A DNA stretch of 64,000 nucleotides. Source: Oncomelania hupensis. Taxonomy: Eukaryota > Mollusca > Gastropoda > Littorinimorpha > Pomatiopsidae. Shown one piece after another: positions 22,998 through 36,491 of this stretch. How positions within the stretch are numbered: the first letter of the stretch is position 1; each line of letters opens with the position of its first letter. The notes under the pieces are model-generated. The model did no database searches. It was not told the origin of the DNA and worked only from the letters and a program-made list of their open reading frames with translations. A program made the translations under genes and the position numbers. The stretch is taken from contig CM072512.1 in NCBI GenBank assembly GCA_036898135.1, positions 16,223,597-16,287,596 of the forward strand, read 5' to 3'.

Positions 22998-23497
22998 ACA
23001 GTATTGTCTTTGAGAGCCTTGCGTCTGATGCGTGTTGAGCTACATCCTTGAATAATTTGAGACAGAAGTTCTTTCTCCACGTCTGCAAAATCACAATTTG
23101 CTGCCAGCCGCCTGAGACGTGTGCAATATGTGCCAATGTTTTCTCCTTCCAACTGTTTCGCCTGCCTGAATTTGAATGTTTGAAACGATGTATTTTGTTT
23201 TGGGGTGAAATAATCCGTCAAAGATTTCTTGAGGGTGTTATACTCATTGGAACGCACGTCTGGCGCAGTACCCGTTGTCACTCCATTTCCTTTTTGTGCG
23301 TCTGTGAAGGAGTCGTAGATTTCATACACCTCGTCACCGGCGTAGTGTAAGAGTAATGCTTTTTTTCGAAGGTCATTGTTGATGTCCATGGCCAAGAGAA
23401 AATTTTCGAATTTCTCGATCCACTTTTTCCAGCGATTTCCTACTGTGTGCGAGTCAGAATGAACGTCAAAACGTTCATATGAGGGTAGAGTCGTCAT
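22994..23497 (-). CDS. Gypsy gag (capsid-like region), 167 aa
   Basis: The start ATG at 23497 lies just inside the primer-binding region. The protein has the retrotransposon gag fold signature words (WKKWIEKFENFLLA, LLHYAGDEVYEIYD, FKFRQAKQLEGENIGTYCTR) and ends at TGA 22994-22996. The zinc knuckles that normally close gag are encoded in the next ORF in another frame. Either a recent 1-nt frameshift split the protein or the ATGA overlap is a natural coupling site. Confidence 0.88.
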   Translation of the reverse strand: MTTLPSYERFDVHSDSHTVGNRWKKWIEKFENFLLAMDINNDLRKKALLLHYAGDEVYEIYDSFTDAQKGNGVTTGTAPDVRSNEYNTLKKSLTDYFTPKQNTSFQTFKFRQAKQLEGENIGTYCTRLRRLAANCDFADVEKELLSQIIQGCSSTRIRRKALKDNTV

Positions 23498-23531
23498 CCT
23501 GAAACTTCTTTTCTTTGATCCTCGTCGCCAA

Positions 23532-23734
23532 TTTAATGTATATATTGTCGAAAGACAGATACTAGAGATAGAGTCACTCAAAACACAGCCCGTGTGTTGT
23601 GCTCCATATTGGAAAAACTGTTTTTTTTTATTTCTGTTATCTGTAGAGTATTGCGTCAATGATCTTACGTCATAGACATGTATACGTACTTCCGGTATTA
23701 CAATTGTATTTTCACTTTCGTTCTGGACATTACA
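23532..23734 (-). repeat. Gypsy 5' LTR
   Basis: This 203-bp LTR, read on the minus strand, begins TGTAATGTCCAGAACG. It is identical to 15693-15896 apart from one T. The outer flank is GGTCT (23735-23739). Confidence 0.95.
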
Positions 23735-24179
23735 GGTCTCAGCACAATGTTGTCAAGAACTAGTTATACCAAAGAGCTTAAACTAAAACTAAAACTAACC
23801 CTCTAATAATTTTATTAGTTAGTAGCACAAAATCGTAGGTGCATCTGCAACGATTGCCACCGTCAGCGAAATGTCATCCCCACTCTAAAATTCTAGGCTA
23901 ACAGACCCTACAGTCAATAGTAAAGCAAATTGCATTGAACATTTCTCGCCTTGAAATGCCATCTTTCCTATTATGAAAACTGGGTTACTTAGTTTAGCAC
24001 AGAAGTCAACTGGTGTCATAACATTTCACATTATATCACGTCCGGTGTTGCAATGGTGGAAATGTCAGATGTAGAAACGGCTGGAAGTGGCAGACAAAAT
24101 GAGCAGAGAAAGAGAAGGTAAGAGGAATCATGCTATTTGTAATCAAGGAATTTTATTATGAATGTTCTAATCCACTACA

Positions 24180-24260
24180 GACAAAGTTGGAGTACGCTGG
24201 TTAAACGATCATCTGTGGTGCCCCTACGACCTCCGAGTTACGGGATAGGATAGGATAGGA
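24180..24260 (+). repeat. 3'-end fragment of an RTE-like LINE with GGATA tail
   Basis: TGGAGTACGCTGGTTAAACG and CATCTGTGGTGCCCC match (one base aside) the 3' terminus of the minus-strand RTE fragment at 51605-52520. The piece ends in GGGATAGGATAGGATAGG, a short tandem tail. Only the last ~80 bp of the element inserted. Confidence 0.75.
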
Positions 24261-24283
24261 ATACACTATCTTTCAAGAATGGA

Positions 24284-25979
<1,696 letters not shown>

Positions 25980-26390
25980 CTCCCAGCAAGGCCATCAGCG
26001 CCTGTGAAGATTGATCAGAGATATTGCTGTGGGCAAAAAGGCGGACTTGTAGCGGGCTGTGCGAATTCTGACATTTTTCAGACGCATACCTGACGGCAGA
26101 AGTTTGAACAAATGTGACAGAGAGTGGGAAGGGTCGTCTTTGATGCTGATGGCTTTGCTGAGTGTCCTCAAAGAGCTTATTACGCTCTTTGGTGTCCTCC
26201 TCTGGAACAGCACAATATAACTTATACAATGTATTGTAATTTGGTTCAAGCCACTGGGCTGTGCAGCTCAACAACACCTGCGGTTGTTGTAGATCATTCA
26301 TCATCAAGCCAGTTTGTACCATTATTGGTTCAGCTGAGCCTAATTATAACTATTTAGCATCAAATACTACCTCAGCGTTACTCTCACGGA
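25980..26390 (-). pseudogene. Non-LTR retrotransposon 3' coding fragment
   Basis: Minus-strand frames contain SHSLSHLFKLLPSGMR and TARYKSAFLPTAISLIN, the closing words of several LINE ORF2 proteins. Frameshifts and stops break it, and no RT motif remains. Clade unassigned. Confidence 0.6.
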
Positions 26391-28423
26391 GTTGAGGTCG
26401 TTTGGTGTTTGGCAAGCACCTGTAGGCTACATCAGACCTACGCCTACAAAAGACGAATTCTTCTGCAGACTTCGATACTTCATACCCGTTGTGACTGTTC
26501 GATGTAACGAAGTATCTAAAGAGCAAGGGATAGACACTGCGACCCTACCACTTAAGTAGACTATATATCACAACGCGACCTTTATATTATTAGGACGCAG
26601 CGGTAAAACCTACAGGTTTTCATTAATACCAAAATTAAAGATAAGCAAAAGTTAGCATGCTAATTTGTGAGTGGTATTCAATAATCTCTGATTACAGACC
26701 CAAAAGTAACCTGGTAGCCTTGAACTGTAAGCCTGCTATGCATGAGTGATCTCAAGGTATGTAGTAATTTACATTTAGAATGGTCCGCATATGTATAATG
26801 TTCATAATATACAAGATCATTATCTTTACTGTTAACAGAAATGAAGGTTTACACTTGACTTCCAACTTATAAACCCAACCAATAAATTCAAAGTTAGCCT
26901 CTTTAAACTTGTAGTACTTTAAGGAATGTAGCCTTTACTGACTGACTGAGACTGTATTCTTTTCAGGCCTATATCACAGGGAACACACTTAATGTTGACT
27001 TACCAGTTTAGGTAGGCCCTGCATCAGCGACCACTCCCACGTGTAGGCCTAAACAATTGATTGCAAGCAGGATGAGAAGGGGGGAAAAAACACAACACAA
27101 GATCTCCCGCCAAAACTTGGAAAGCACCAAAACGGAAAGTATGGGACCTTGAAACCCATGTCAGGAATGATGATTCAGCTAAGCCACAAGTTTTTTTTTT
27201 TTAAATTGTACATGGAAACGAAAGAAAACGGTTTACATGAAACATTCACAAAATGACCTCGTACAAGTTTGGCAAAACATACCTTGTCCTTGAGAAAGAC
27301 TTGGTCTCCCGTTTAGCAGGTGAAAACTTCATCCACGCACACAAACACACATTGCCCCTAGCTTGGCACATACTGCCAAACTCAGGCCTAAAACATTCAC
27401 ATGTGCTACTTACTAGCTCAGCCCGCGTAAAATGATCTGGTATGAGTGGGTGCGTGAGCAGAGTCTAAATAAAACGTGCGAGACAAACCACAACATACGC
27501 GCTTTTTTAGTGCTGGATTAGGTTGGCATTCCAGCAAAGGCACACGGCACCTTGTATATTTCCGAATAAGCTAAACCTACGTTATTTATTTACGCATTTA
27601 TTTAATCGTTCTTATATATAACGATCTTCCAGCTCAAGAGCTGCTCAAGACGCTGGCCGAAACAGGGTCTAAATCAAGGCGCCCGAGGCGACCAGATATA
27701 TAAACCACAGGCGCTCGCCCGTATCTGTAATTGTCTAATTTGAGATTAACCAATTTTTTTAGCCACAATTTTGCAATATACGTGTGCGTGCCTTTATTTA
27801 TACTATTTCTTGTAATCATTTAATCACTTGTCGCCTGTGCAGTAGGTGCTAATTTGTGCAACAACAGCTGTTATATGTAGGTTTGTAAAATATAAGTCCT
27901 CCCTTCTTTGCTTGTGTAGTTAGTTATCTCTGTGATTAGAATTGATTTGTATGATCTTATATACATTTAAAAATACAACGTGAATGTTCTTTTCCTTTAA
28001 TGTAATTAACTTTTTAACCTGTTATCTGTACATTAATATAAGCGAGAAGGAAAATGATATGTAGATGTCCGGTAAAATGTGAAGTGCCAACTGTGTAGGG
28101 CACAGGTGTTTTGTTTTCTTTTTATTGATTGATGACTTCCTTTAACTGCCTGCAAAACATGTCTTAATTTCTCAGAGTGAGATAATAAAGTTTTCTTGTA
28201 TCTTGTACATCCTTCAGGCATTGAGAAAATTGAGGCACCGTTGTCTTTGTATGATTCCTCAATTTTCCCCGCCCCACCCCCCAACAATTTTGCAGTACCT
28301 TCAGGGTTACAATAAAATTGTTGAGAATGTAAACATTTTCCAAACGATTTTGCATTGTTCTTTTAAGGGTATACTAAGAGTAGTCGAGACATAGTGACAC
28401 CGGTTTTGCAATACCCTTTTTTC
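26391..28423. other. Intergenic sequence, no gene recognised
   Basis: There are no supported exons. A repeat at about 27640-27720 (CGCTGGCCGAAACAGGGTC) has a diverged copy near 13105-13140. Confidence 0.45.
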
Positions 28424-29087
28424 GATGTTCTCAGATCCCGAACCTAAATTCCTGAACCTTTTGAACCAACTGGAAGGGCAAAGTCCATATGACTCACATG
28501 CTCCTTATTGAACTGCCAGTATTCTACATAAAAATGAGCGCCCAGAAAAAAAACCTGAAACGAAACAGTGGCATTAATTAAAATGCAAATACTGAATTTG
28601 ATCTTGTAATGACCTTGATCTTGACCTCTGGTCCCAAATAGACACTCATGTAACCTACGGTCAAATAAATTACAACAAGTTGTGTTATGCTAAAAAAAAC
28701 AGTGACCATGCATGGGATGACCTTGACCAAATTTGCATGTGTGAGCTCAGTGATATGCACCAAACAATCATATATTTTTAAAATAAAACTTTGGAACTTG
28801 TTCCTTTTATTTCACATAACATGATTTAAATACATACCAAAATGACAAGAGGTTCATAGCCCTGGGGGCTGTATAACCAAAAAAGTGGGGGGTTGAGGGG
28901 GGGGGGAGAATGGCATACACATAGTATGTAATTTTGGGGTTATTTAGGATTAATCTTGCACAGATCGGCCGCCCACTCCCTCGATCCCTCATCCCCCAAT
29001 CAAAAAAGGTTCAAGAACCTAACTTTATTCCTGAACCTTTTGGACAAAAAGAGGTTCAGGAATCTAGTTTCGGGATCCGAGAACATC
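28424..29087. mobile_element. Foldback / MITE-like element with ~39-bp arms
   Basis: The left arm (28424-28462, starting GATGTTCTCAGATCCCGAAC) and right arm (29046-29087) are inverted copies with about three mismatches around GGTTCAGGAATYTAG and CGGGATCYGAGAACATC. The interior is non-coding. Confidence 0.7.
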
Positions 29088-29210
29088 CACGAACCTTCCA
29101 ATTACGACAGGCCTTTAGGGATGGAAAACAAGAAGTTAATCTCTACCTAATTTTTAGCAAGGAGATTGTGATACACCTTTCTCCAAAACTAACTGGTTAT
29201 TTAATACGTA

Positions 29211-29407
29211 CACAAGTATATCAACTAACAAGTTAGTATCTCCCTTTTATGTCTCTGTCGACGTGCGCGTACAACCGGTTGCTTCCCTTTACATGCTTTG
29301 CGCTCCATAGAGCGTCGTCGGTCTGAAATAATTTTTTAGAAACTTCAAAACCCAGGGGAATTATGGGTATGGAAATCCTTTTCTGAAATGACGTTGATAT
29401 ACTTGTG
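29211..29407. mobile_element. Short MITE, perfect 15-bp TIRs, 7-bp target duplication
   Basis: The left TIR CACAAGTATATCAAC (29211-29225) and right TIR GTTGATATACTTGTG (29393-29407) are exact inverted copies. ATACGTA flanks both sides (29204-29210, 29408-29414). It is an internal-deletion derivative of the longer element at 6527-7014. Confidence 0.92.
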
Positions 29408-29475
29408 ATACGTACTATTCTATCGCGCGATGAGAAAACTGCTAGTCCATTTGTGTCATTTTTGTTAATAGCCTC

Positions 29476-29547
29476 ATTCTGTCCTATCCTATCCCGTAAC
29501 TCCAAAGTCGTTCAAGCACCACAGATGATCGTTTAACCAGCATACAA
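29476..29547 (-). repeat. 3'-end fragment of an RTE-like LINE
   Basis: On the minus strand this reads CTGGTTAAACGATCATCTG, GGTGCTTGAACGAC and then GGGATAGGATAGGAC, the same terminus and GGATA tail as at 24180-24260. Confidence 0.75.
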
Positions 29548-29679
29548 TCGGCGCATACCACCTGACGTCTATAGAGTGATCCAGGAGCTGGGCATTCTCG
29601 AGCGACCGCCCACTCAGCGTGGTGTTCGGGCTGGCCGCTTGCACCGCTTGTGGCACAACTTGCCACCGTCTTCACGTCA

Positions 29680-30642
29680 CTGCACCTTTCAAGACGGCAG
29701 TTGTCAAGCCACTGATAAAAAAGCCCAGCCTAAATCAGAATGAACTAAAAAAACTACAGACCAGTATCTAATCTATCATTTTTGTCCAGGGTTACAGAAA
29801 AGTTGGTACTGAAGCAGTTACTCTCATAGTTGCAAAGCAACTCTCTTCTCAATCCCCATCAGTCAGCCTATCGCACCTCTCATAGCACCCATCACCTTAG
29901 TCTGTGCTTTAGTCTTGTCTAGGCTAGACTATTGTAATGCCCTACTGGCTTCCTGCCCGAGTCATCTCATAGACAAACTTCAAAAAGTCCAGAATGGTGC
30001 TGCTAGGCTAGTGTTTAGGGCAAAAAAGCGCGATCACATCACTCCACTACTCCGTAAGCTTCATTGGCTAACCATAGAGGCCCGCATTAAATACAAACTG
30101 TCCGTACTGTGCCACAATTTCTTCTCTGGAACCTGCCCTTCATACCTGTCAGATCTGCTGTCTGTCTATGTCCCTTCTCGCACTCTTCTTCTGACTCTCG
30201 CACACTCTGCATTCAAAAAACTAACACCAAAATGTACGGAGAACGGGCATTCACCTATTGTGCACCCAGACAATGGAACACTCTTCCAGCCAATATCAGA
30301 CACAAGCAGACCACACCCTCATTCAAGCAAGCTCTAAAATCTCACCTCTTCAAACTCTACTATCCTGACTAAATCCTTCATTCTATAGACCCTAGCCGCA
30401 GCTCATATTTGTTCTGCTTTTGGCTATGCTTGTGGATTTGCTGTGATTGTGATGACTTGTTTGCAGAAAGTTAACTTTATGTATTTTGTTTGATTTTGTG
30501 TGTGGGGTTTTATTTTATTTTTTTCTCATTGTATAATTTCTAATGCAATATTGTAAGTTGTTTCATGTTTGTTTCTTTCCTTTCATGTAAAGCGCTATGC
30601 GCTTGTCTATAAAAAGACAAGTAATAGCGCTATATAAATGTC

Positions 30643-30678
<36 letters not shown>
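29680..30678 (+). pseudogene. Degenerate L2/CR1-type LINE, 3' part with (ATT)n tail
   Basis: Frames hold RT fragments (around 29690-29860: AVVKPLIKKP, LSQ-type words) and a C-terminal block (SRLDYCNALLA, LQKVQNGAARLVF, LHWLTIEARIKYK, then in another frame APRQWNTLPANIRH). At least two frameshifts and an internal deletion are visible. The 3' end has a stem-loop (GCGCTTGTCT / AAGACAAG..AGCGC), then CGCTATATAAATGTCC and an ATT repeat (30644-30678), as in L2/CR1 relatives. Confidence 0.85.
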
Positions 30679-30679
<1 letters not shown>

Positions 30680-31053
30680 CTCCATCTTTCCATCTTTAGT
30701 GTATCGGAATTTTTAAAGTTGGGTGTCCCTCTATTGCATGTAAGATCCAGACAAAGAACTCATTAAAGCACAAAGAAAGCAACTCAAAACGTCGGTTTCT
30801 CAAGTTGTGTCAATGTACTTACCTTGTTTCACCATCACACAGCAGTTCTCTGTCCAATAAATCTGATTCTGCCTTCAGTAGTGTTTAGTGAGATCGTGTT
30901 CACAAATAATGATAAATGAGTGTACACTGTAGGCTAGGTGAACTGTTTCGTTCAGCGTCATTCAATCAGATCAGTGCCAGGCAATTCAGGGAGGACGATG
31001 CCGAGAGGGACAACGACCAATCGCTCAGTACTTCAGTGGAGGAAAATGTCGGT

Positions 31054-31545
31054 TTAGTTAGTTAGTTAATGTTTATAGGGTCAGCGGACTGCAAAGAGCC
31101 GAATCAAGACCATAAAATGGCTGAAAGAGGACTCATCCCAGGCGGAAACAACCCTAATGGTAATATTGAAGGCACGCCACCAGCCGGTCACTTTACACTA
31201 AAGGCATCCCAAGCAGGTGACGCCGAGACTTTACTCTAATTTATTGAACCCCTGTTTACTAAAACAAAACAGAATATAAACATCATTATAAAATTTTAGC
31301 AAACACATTGTGACCATTTGGCAGAAAGCGCAACAGACCCCATGCACGAATGAGGAGTTTTGGGAGAGTTTCCAAGAAAAAAGGTAGGTGATTGGTCTAG
31401 CGAAGAAGATAGTAGATTGATATAACAGATTAGGAACGAGAATGAACAAATGAGAATGATCGAAACAGTGATAATTTAAAGCACTAAATTTCCACAAAGT
31501 GGGGATACTATTTATACACAAACCCCTGGCACCTCCACTCGCGGT
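31054..31545 (-). repeat. R580 retroposon copy 4
   Basis: The minus-strand copy has the 3' module (AGCGGACTGCAAAGAGCCGA on the plus strand), an alternative TTAG-repeat tail at 31054-31070, and the TATAAATAG box near its 5' end (plus CTATTTATAC). Confidence 0.75.
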
Positions 31546-32939
31546 AGTGAGGAGGAACAACGAAGCTTAACGTCCTATTGCATCAGCGTTAAGGACAATC
31601 ACCACGTCGCCACCCTGACAACAACGACCATCATCATCATATCAAAGATGAGATCCTACGGATCTCTTTCTCTGACTCGCGGTAGTATCAGTTCAGTAAG
31701 TAGATTACCGTCCCCGGACACAGAAGCGTATAGGGGACTCGATCGCGGTAGTATTTATATACATATAATTATATATACATACACATATGAAAATGGTATG
31801 GTGTTGGTAAATGGTGTACTTGTGTTTGGCGATGATAACTCCATGTAAAGGTTAACGTCAAAATTAATTCCTGTCATCTCGTTTGTGTGCTTTGTGGGAT
31901 GTCATCAGTAAAGCTAATTTAACGTATGAATAGTTTTGTGTGGTCCTGATTAGGTTCTTCTTAGTCCGGTGGACCCTATAAACATTAATCATCAATCTAT
32001 ATATCAAAGTTAATTAATTTTAGGACTTCTGATGTTAAGTCTTACAAACCAGGAGTAAAGGACAAGAGATCGCCCCATACATCTCGCGTTCTCGATTCCT
32101 CCCATTCCTTCAATAACGAAAAAAGAAAAAAAAAAGAGTCTGTTGGTTGCACTTCGTTCTCAGCGGCGTTCTGGCACCGGGCAGATACTCTACATAGGCA
32201 TCCTGTGCCTAATTCTGCCGTTACAATTTTCAGAAGGCACCGGGGACCCCAGCAGCGCAGAGAGGACTGCCAGCCCAGGATGGACCACCGCCGCCACGGT
32301 GCAGGGGACGGGAAGGGAAGGAGGAAAGGAAATGGATGGATGCGTGAGAGTGAATGTTTTAATTTCGCGAAAAGTGGGTATTCATTTTCATTTTTCATTT
32401 AAGTAAATTAAAGTCCCACGTCACAATAGCGAAAAGGGGACTGCGCGATAAAAGTAGGTACACCTACTATCTTACTATTCCCGTGGCTATAAATGAGAGA
32501 TTAAAAATTTGACTGGTGCAGAGAATTTCATTTATGAATTCAATCATTAAAGGAACGCAACTTAAACCTGAAGGTTATATAAAATAAAACAATAGGAACT
32601 GTCATGGACTAAAAATAGATGTATTCTTTGGTCCATGGAACTGTTGAATAGTAGCCTACGTTTTTCAACCCAAAATATTTACGATTACGAGGGATTGTCT
32701 CTCAATAACTATAAAAAGATTGTATTGAAAATAATCACACTACAACGATGCATTTGAGCTATTAAAGTGTTGACTCATCAATACCCATTCAGTGACAACG
32801 ATGAACTGATTATTCATCATTCCTTAAATAATATTATGACATTGAAGATGATGACGACGAGGAAGAGAAGAGCAAAGAGGCACAATGGAACAGACGCAGA
32901 GGAAGTGAGAGAGGGGTTGGGGAGGCATGGGAGGGAGAG
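31546..32939. other. Intergenic sequence, no gene recognised
   Basis: A GC-richer segment at 32140-32340 has open frames on both strands but no splice structure or recognised motif. It may be a repeat. The remainder is AT-rich. Confidence 0.4.
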
Positions 32940-32966
32940 GGAGAGAGAGAGAGAGAGAGAGAGAAT
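32940..32966. repeat. (GA)n microsatellite
   Basis: A short GAGAGA run; part of a short Arg-Glu frame that is not a gene. Confidence 0.85.
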
Positions 32967-33299
32967 CTGCTAGCCTGAAACATTAAAATCTATAGTAATT
33001 ACTGTTTTGCTACTGCTAGGCTGCAGGAATAGTAGAAGAAAGATAAACCACTGAACACGCCGAGTATCACTGAGAGACGTACACATGAGCTGAGGCATAT
33101 ATAACCTATATATATAAGAGAATGCCGACACGTCATAGGCACTTGCCTGTCCAAATACTAATGACCGTGGTACCAGTGTACATGTACGTTGACCTATCGC
33201 ATAAGAAGTTTAGTATATAAACGAGAGTTCAGCAACCATCGACATTACCACTTTTTGATAATTTAAATGTTTACGTGTTAATTGTAAATATGTTGTTGA

Positions 33300-33715
33300 T
33301 ATTTGTAATTATCCCATGATATTTGTAATTATCAGGTTTTGACGCTAGTAGGCCTTCATAATGTGAATTACACAGAACACGTGTAAATTACTATTATCAC
33401 TGATACCTTTAAATGCACGTTTTGGCGCTAGTAAGCCGCCTTAATCAAAATTAAGCATTATCCCGTAAAAATTGTAATTATGAAGTGAAATTTGTAATTA
33501 TTATGTGATAATTACAATTTTCGGATTTGGCGCACTTCTAAGCAGATTGCTAGAGCCAAAACTGAAAATTAGACATGATCACGTGAAGATATTTATAATT
33601 TTTCAATGATAATTGTAATTATTTCTTGCCAATTGTAATTATCCCATGATATTTGTAATTATCTCATCATATTTGTAATTATCAGGTTTTGGCGCTAGTG
33701 GGCCTTCATACAAAT
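33300..33715. repeat. AT-rich MITE-like array, GGTTTTGGCGCTAGT family
   Basis: Three modules carry GGTTTTGACGCTAGTAGG, CGTTTTGGCGCTAGTAAG and GGTTTTGGCGCTAGTGGG at about 33335, 33418 and 33685. They are separated by TTTGTAATTATC-type repeats and a GCTAGAGCCAAAACTG block. All match the compound element at 12003-12815. Confidence 0.75.
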
Positions 33716-33910
33716 GCATAAAAAATAGTAATACCTCTGACAACCTGTAAGGTAGTTTAATTATGAATGAGCAAGCAATTATTAATCATATATATAATTA
33801 AATTTTATAAGATTGTCATAATAAGAACAATATAAATTCAAATTCAATATAATAATATAAAAGACACTGTGAGTTAAAGAAAAATAAAATTGTCACCAGA
33901 TTTCAATTAC

Positions 33911-34126
33911 TTAGTTAGCTATTATTTATAGGTTCCAGTGGAAGGCAAAGAGTCAAATCAGGACAACTTGATTGAAAGAGGACTCACACCTTGATCTATA
34001 TAAAAGATCTGCTGAAACTACCCTAAGGGTAACACCGAAGGCTCTCCACCAGCCTGTCACTTAACAATAAAGGGGGCGGTGAGGCTCTCATTTATCGAAC
34101 CCCCATTTACAAAAATAAAATAGAAT
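33911..34126 (-). repeat. R580 retroposon copy 5 (5' truncated)
   Basis: The 3' module and the TTCGATAAATGAGAG block are present (minus strand). The copy stops before the TATA-bearing 5' part. Confidence 0.7.
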
Positions 34127-34686
34127 TAGTTAGTTAGTTAATCTTTGCTTATGGGTCCAGAGGACTGCAAAGAGCCAAATCAGGACCACAAAATCAAGAC
34201 TACAAATTCGCTGAAAGAGGACTCGCCCCTGATCCGCATAAAAGATCTGCTGAAACAACCCTAGTGGTAACACTGAAGGCACTCCACCAGCCGGTCACTT
34301 TACAATAAAGACATCCACGCAGGAGATGTTGAGGCTATACTCTAATTTATCGAACCCACGTTTACAAAAACAAAATAGAATATATACATCATTATAAAAT
34401 ATCAACAAAACACATACATATAAAATGCCTACATTGTTAAATAATAACATCATAAGAAGCCCCAGTGACCACCTGGCAGAAAGTATCCAATATTCCCGAG
34501 CTGATCCAATCGATCTCACACACAAATGAGGAATTTTATCCTGGAAGAGTTTTCAAGAAAAAAGGTAGGTGACTGGTCTAGCGAAGAAGAAGATAGATAA
34601 ATGGTACATTGATAGAACAGAGTAGGAATGAGAAAGAACAGTGGGGATACTATTTATACTGAAACCCCAGGCACTCCCACAGGGGA
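34127..34686 (-). repeat. R580 retroposon copy 6
   Basis: A nearly full copy, from an AGTTAGTTAGTTAA tail at the left to CTATTTATACTGAAACCCC at the right (plus-strand reading). Confidence 0.8.
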
Positions 34687-35008
34687 TAATATAAACATCA
34701 TTATAAAATAATAACAAAACACAAACATATAAATTGCCTAAATTGCTAAATAATAATACCACAGAAAGCTCTAGTGACCACTTGGTAGAAAGCGTCCAAG
34801 CTGACCCAACAGACTGACTCCATACACAAATGAGGAGTTTTGGGAGAATTGTCAATAAAAAATATAGGCGACTGGTCTAGCAAAGAAGATTGATAAACAG
34901 ATTAGAAACGAGAAAGAACAAATGAGAATTACAAAAATAGTGGTAATTTAAAGCACTAAATTTCCACAAAATTTGGATGCTACTTACACAGAAAACCTCT
35001 GTAAGGGC
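34687..35008 (-). repeat. R580 retroposon copy 7 (3' truncated)
   Basis: The middle and 5' part of the family, directly abutting copy 6. The TATA region is mutated. Confidence 0.65.
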
Positions 35009-35490
35009 TGGATTTTAATATATAATAGACATGTACTATTCACAAACAGAACTATTATTAATAAATATAAAATAATTGCATCGTAAGAACATTAAAAGTA
35101 AACTTTAGGACAGAAAAAAAGAAGAAAAAAAGGTTGCGATGGTTGTAAAAAAAAATCTATTCCATTGTAAAAGTGCCACTCTACTGTTTTAAGTTATATA
35201 AGCTGGCACTCTATTGAGCCTCACTGGTAAGTTTAGAACATAAAATGGATAAAGCTTCACTTTTACATTTGCTTTATTACAGGTATAAAATATTTTGTTT
35301 TACTTATCTGTGTACATCTTGATTGAGGTCAAGTTTACTGTGTTTGAGTGTGTATGGGTTAAAAGAAATAAAGAAGGGGAGAGGGGGAAGGTGGGAGGGG
35401 GCATGGGAAGAAGTTAGAGAGAAGCAGTGAATATGTTCTGCCCTTTTTTGGAATTAGTAGTATTATAGAAGGGGCTATAATAGTTTTTGG

Positions 35491-35577
35491 TTACCAACAT
35501 TGGCCGCCAGGGTTAGGGTTAGGACCTAACCCAAACCCTTTCCGTAACCTAAACCCAAACCCTAACCAATGTTGGAA
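35491..35577. repeat. Telomere-like sequence inside an inverted repeat
   Basis: GGGTTAGGGTTAGG and several AACCC-type units face each other, bounded by CCAACATTGG and CCAATGTTGG. The arms pair imperfectly. Resembles the centre of the foldback at 10122-10390. Confidence 0.7.
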
Positions 35578-35616
35578 TTCCACAAATGGGCAGGCCAATT
35601 CTAGAATTGCGCAGGC

Positions 35617-36193
35617 ATTACATTACATTACATTATTATTGCTTTGGGTCCAGCGGACTCTTCTGAGCCAAATTAGGACCGGACAACCCCCGATCCGCAT
35701 AAAAGATCTGCTGAAACAACCCTAGTGGTAAAACCGAAAGCTCTCCACCAGCCAGTCACTTTACAATAAAGACATCCCACGCAGGGGACGCTGAGGCTTC
35801 ACCCCAACTTATCGAACCCCCGTTTACAAAAACAAAATAGAATACAAACATCATTATAAATTATCAACAAAACACATACATATAAAATGCCTACATTGCT
35901 AAATAATAACATCATAGGAAGCCCTAGTGACCACCTGGCAGAAAGCGTCCAATATTCCCAAGCTGATCCAACAGACCTCATACACAAACAAGGAGTCTTG
36001 TCCCGGAAGAGTTTTCATGAAAAGGTAGGAGACTGGTCTAGCGAAGAAGACGATAGTATAGCAGATTGATAGAAAAGAGCAGGAATGAGAAAGAGCAAAT
36101 GAGAAAGACAGCGACAGTGGGAATTTAAAGCACTAAATTTCCAGAAAGTGGGGATACTATTTATACTGAAACCCCCGGCACCCCAACGGGGGT
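35617..36193 (-). repeat. R580 retroposon copy 8 (full length)
   Basis: It runs from an ATTACATTACATTACATT tail (plus strand) to CCCCAACGGGGGT, the 5' hairpin. Flanking AATTGCG(C/T)AGGC on both sides is consistent with a target duplication, though the site itself is a tandem repeat. Confidence 0.88.
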
Positions 36194-36284
36194 AATTGCG
36201 TAGGCCAATTCTAGAATTGCGCAAGCCAATTTTAGAATTGCGCAGGCCAATTCTAGAATTGCGCAGGCCAATTCTAGAATTGCC
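36194..36284. repeat. Minisatellite, ~22-bp unit
   Basis: About four units of AATTGCGCAGGCCAATTCTAG. A further unit lies left of the R580 insertion (35590-35616), so the retroposon landed inside the array. Confidence 0.85.
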
Positions 36285-36491
36285 CAGATTCCAAAAAAAC
36301 GCAGAACAAATATATCCAGACACACACGGGACAAATGTGTTTTTTAAAACTTAAAAACCATAAACATGAGATTGTCTATTTTAAATAGTATTATTATTAT
36401 TATTTATATTACTTTTTGAATCAGTCATTGCACATTAATGACACACTTTTAAGTAAAACCATGTGTACAACTCGGCAGATTTCATTACAAT

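Larger units (their letters stand above)
15693..23734 (-). mobile_element. Young Gypsy (Ty3-type) LTR retrotransposon, interrupted by a LINE
   Basis: Both LTRs, the GGTCT duplication, a polypurine tract (15897-15908) and a primer-binding region directly inside the 5' LTR (23517-23531, minus-strand TTGGCGACGAGGATC) are present. The order on the minus strand is gag, zinc knuckle, protease, reverse transcriptase, RNase H, integrase. Without the nested 3.2-kb RTE LINE the element would be about 4.9 kb. It is probably non-autonomous: gag and pol are in different frames, integrase has an in-frame stop, and pol is split. Confidence 0.95.

Noticed and set aside
32143..32406. Possible secreted protein (hydrophobic start)
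   Set aside because: Opposite strand is equally open, no splice sites or homologue recognised, and the 3' part overlaps a small repeat near 32405.
35620..36193. R580 as an LTR (TATA box near one end)
   Set aside because: Target duplications of 11-15 bp, 5' truncations and a tandem 3' tail fit retroposition rather than integrase-mediated insertion (4-6 bp).
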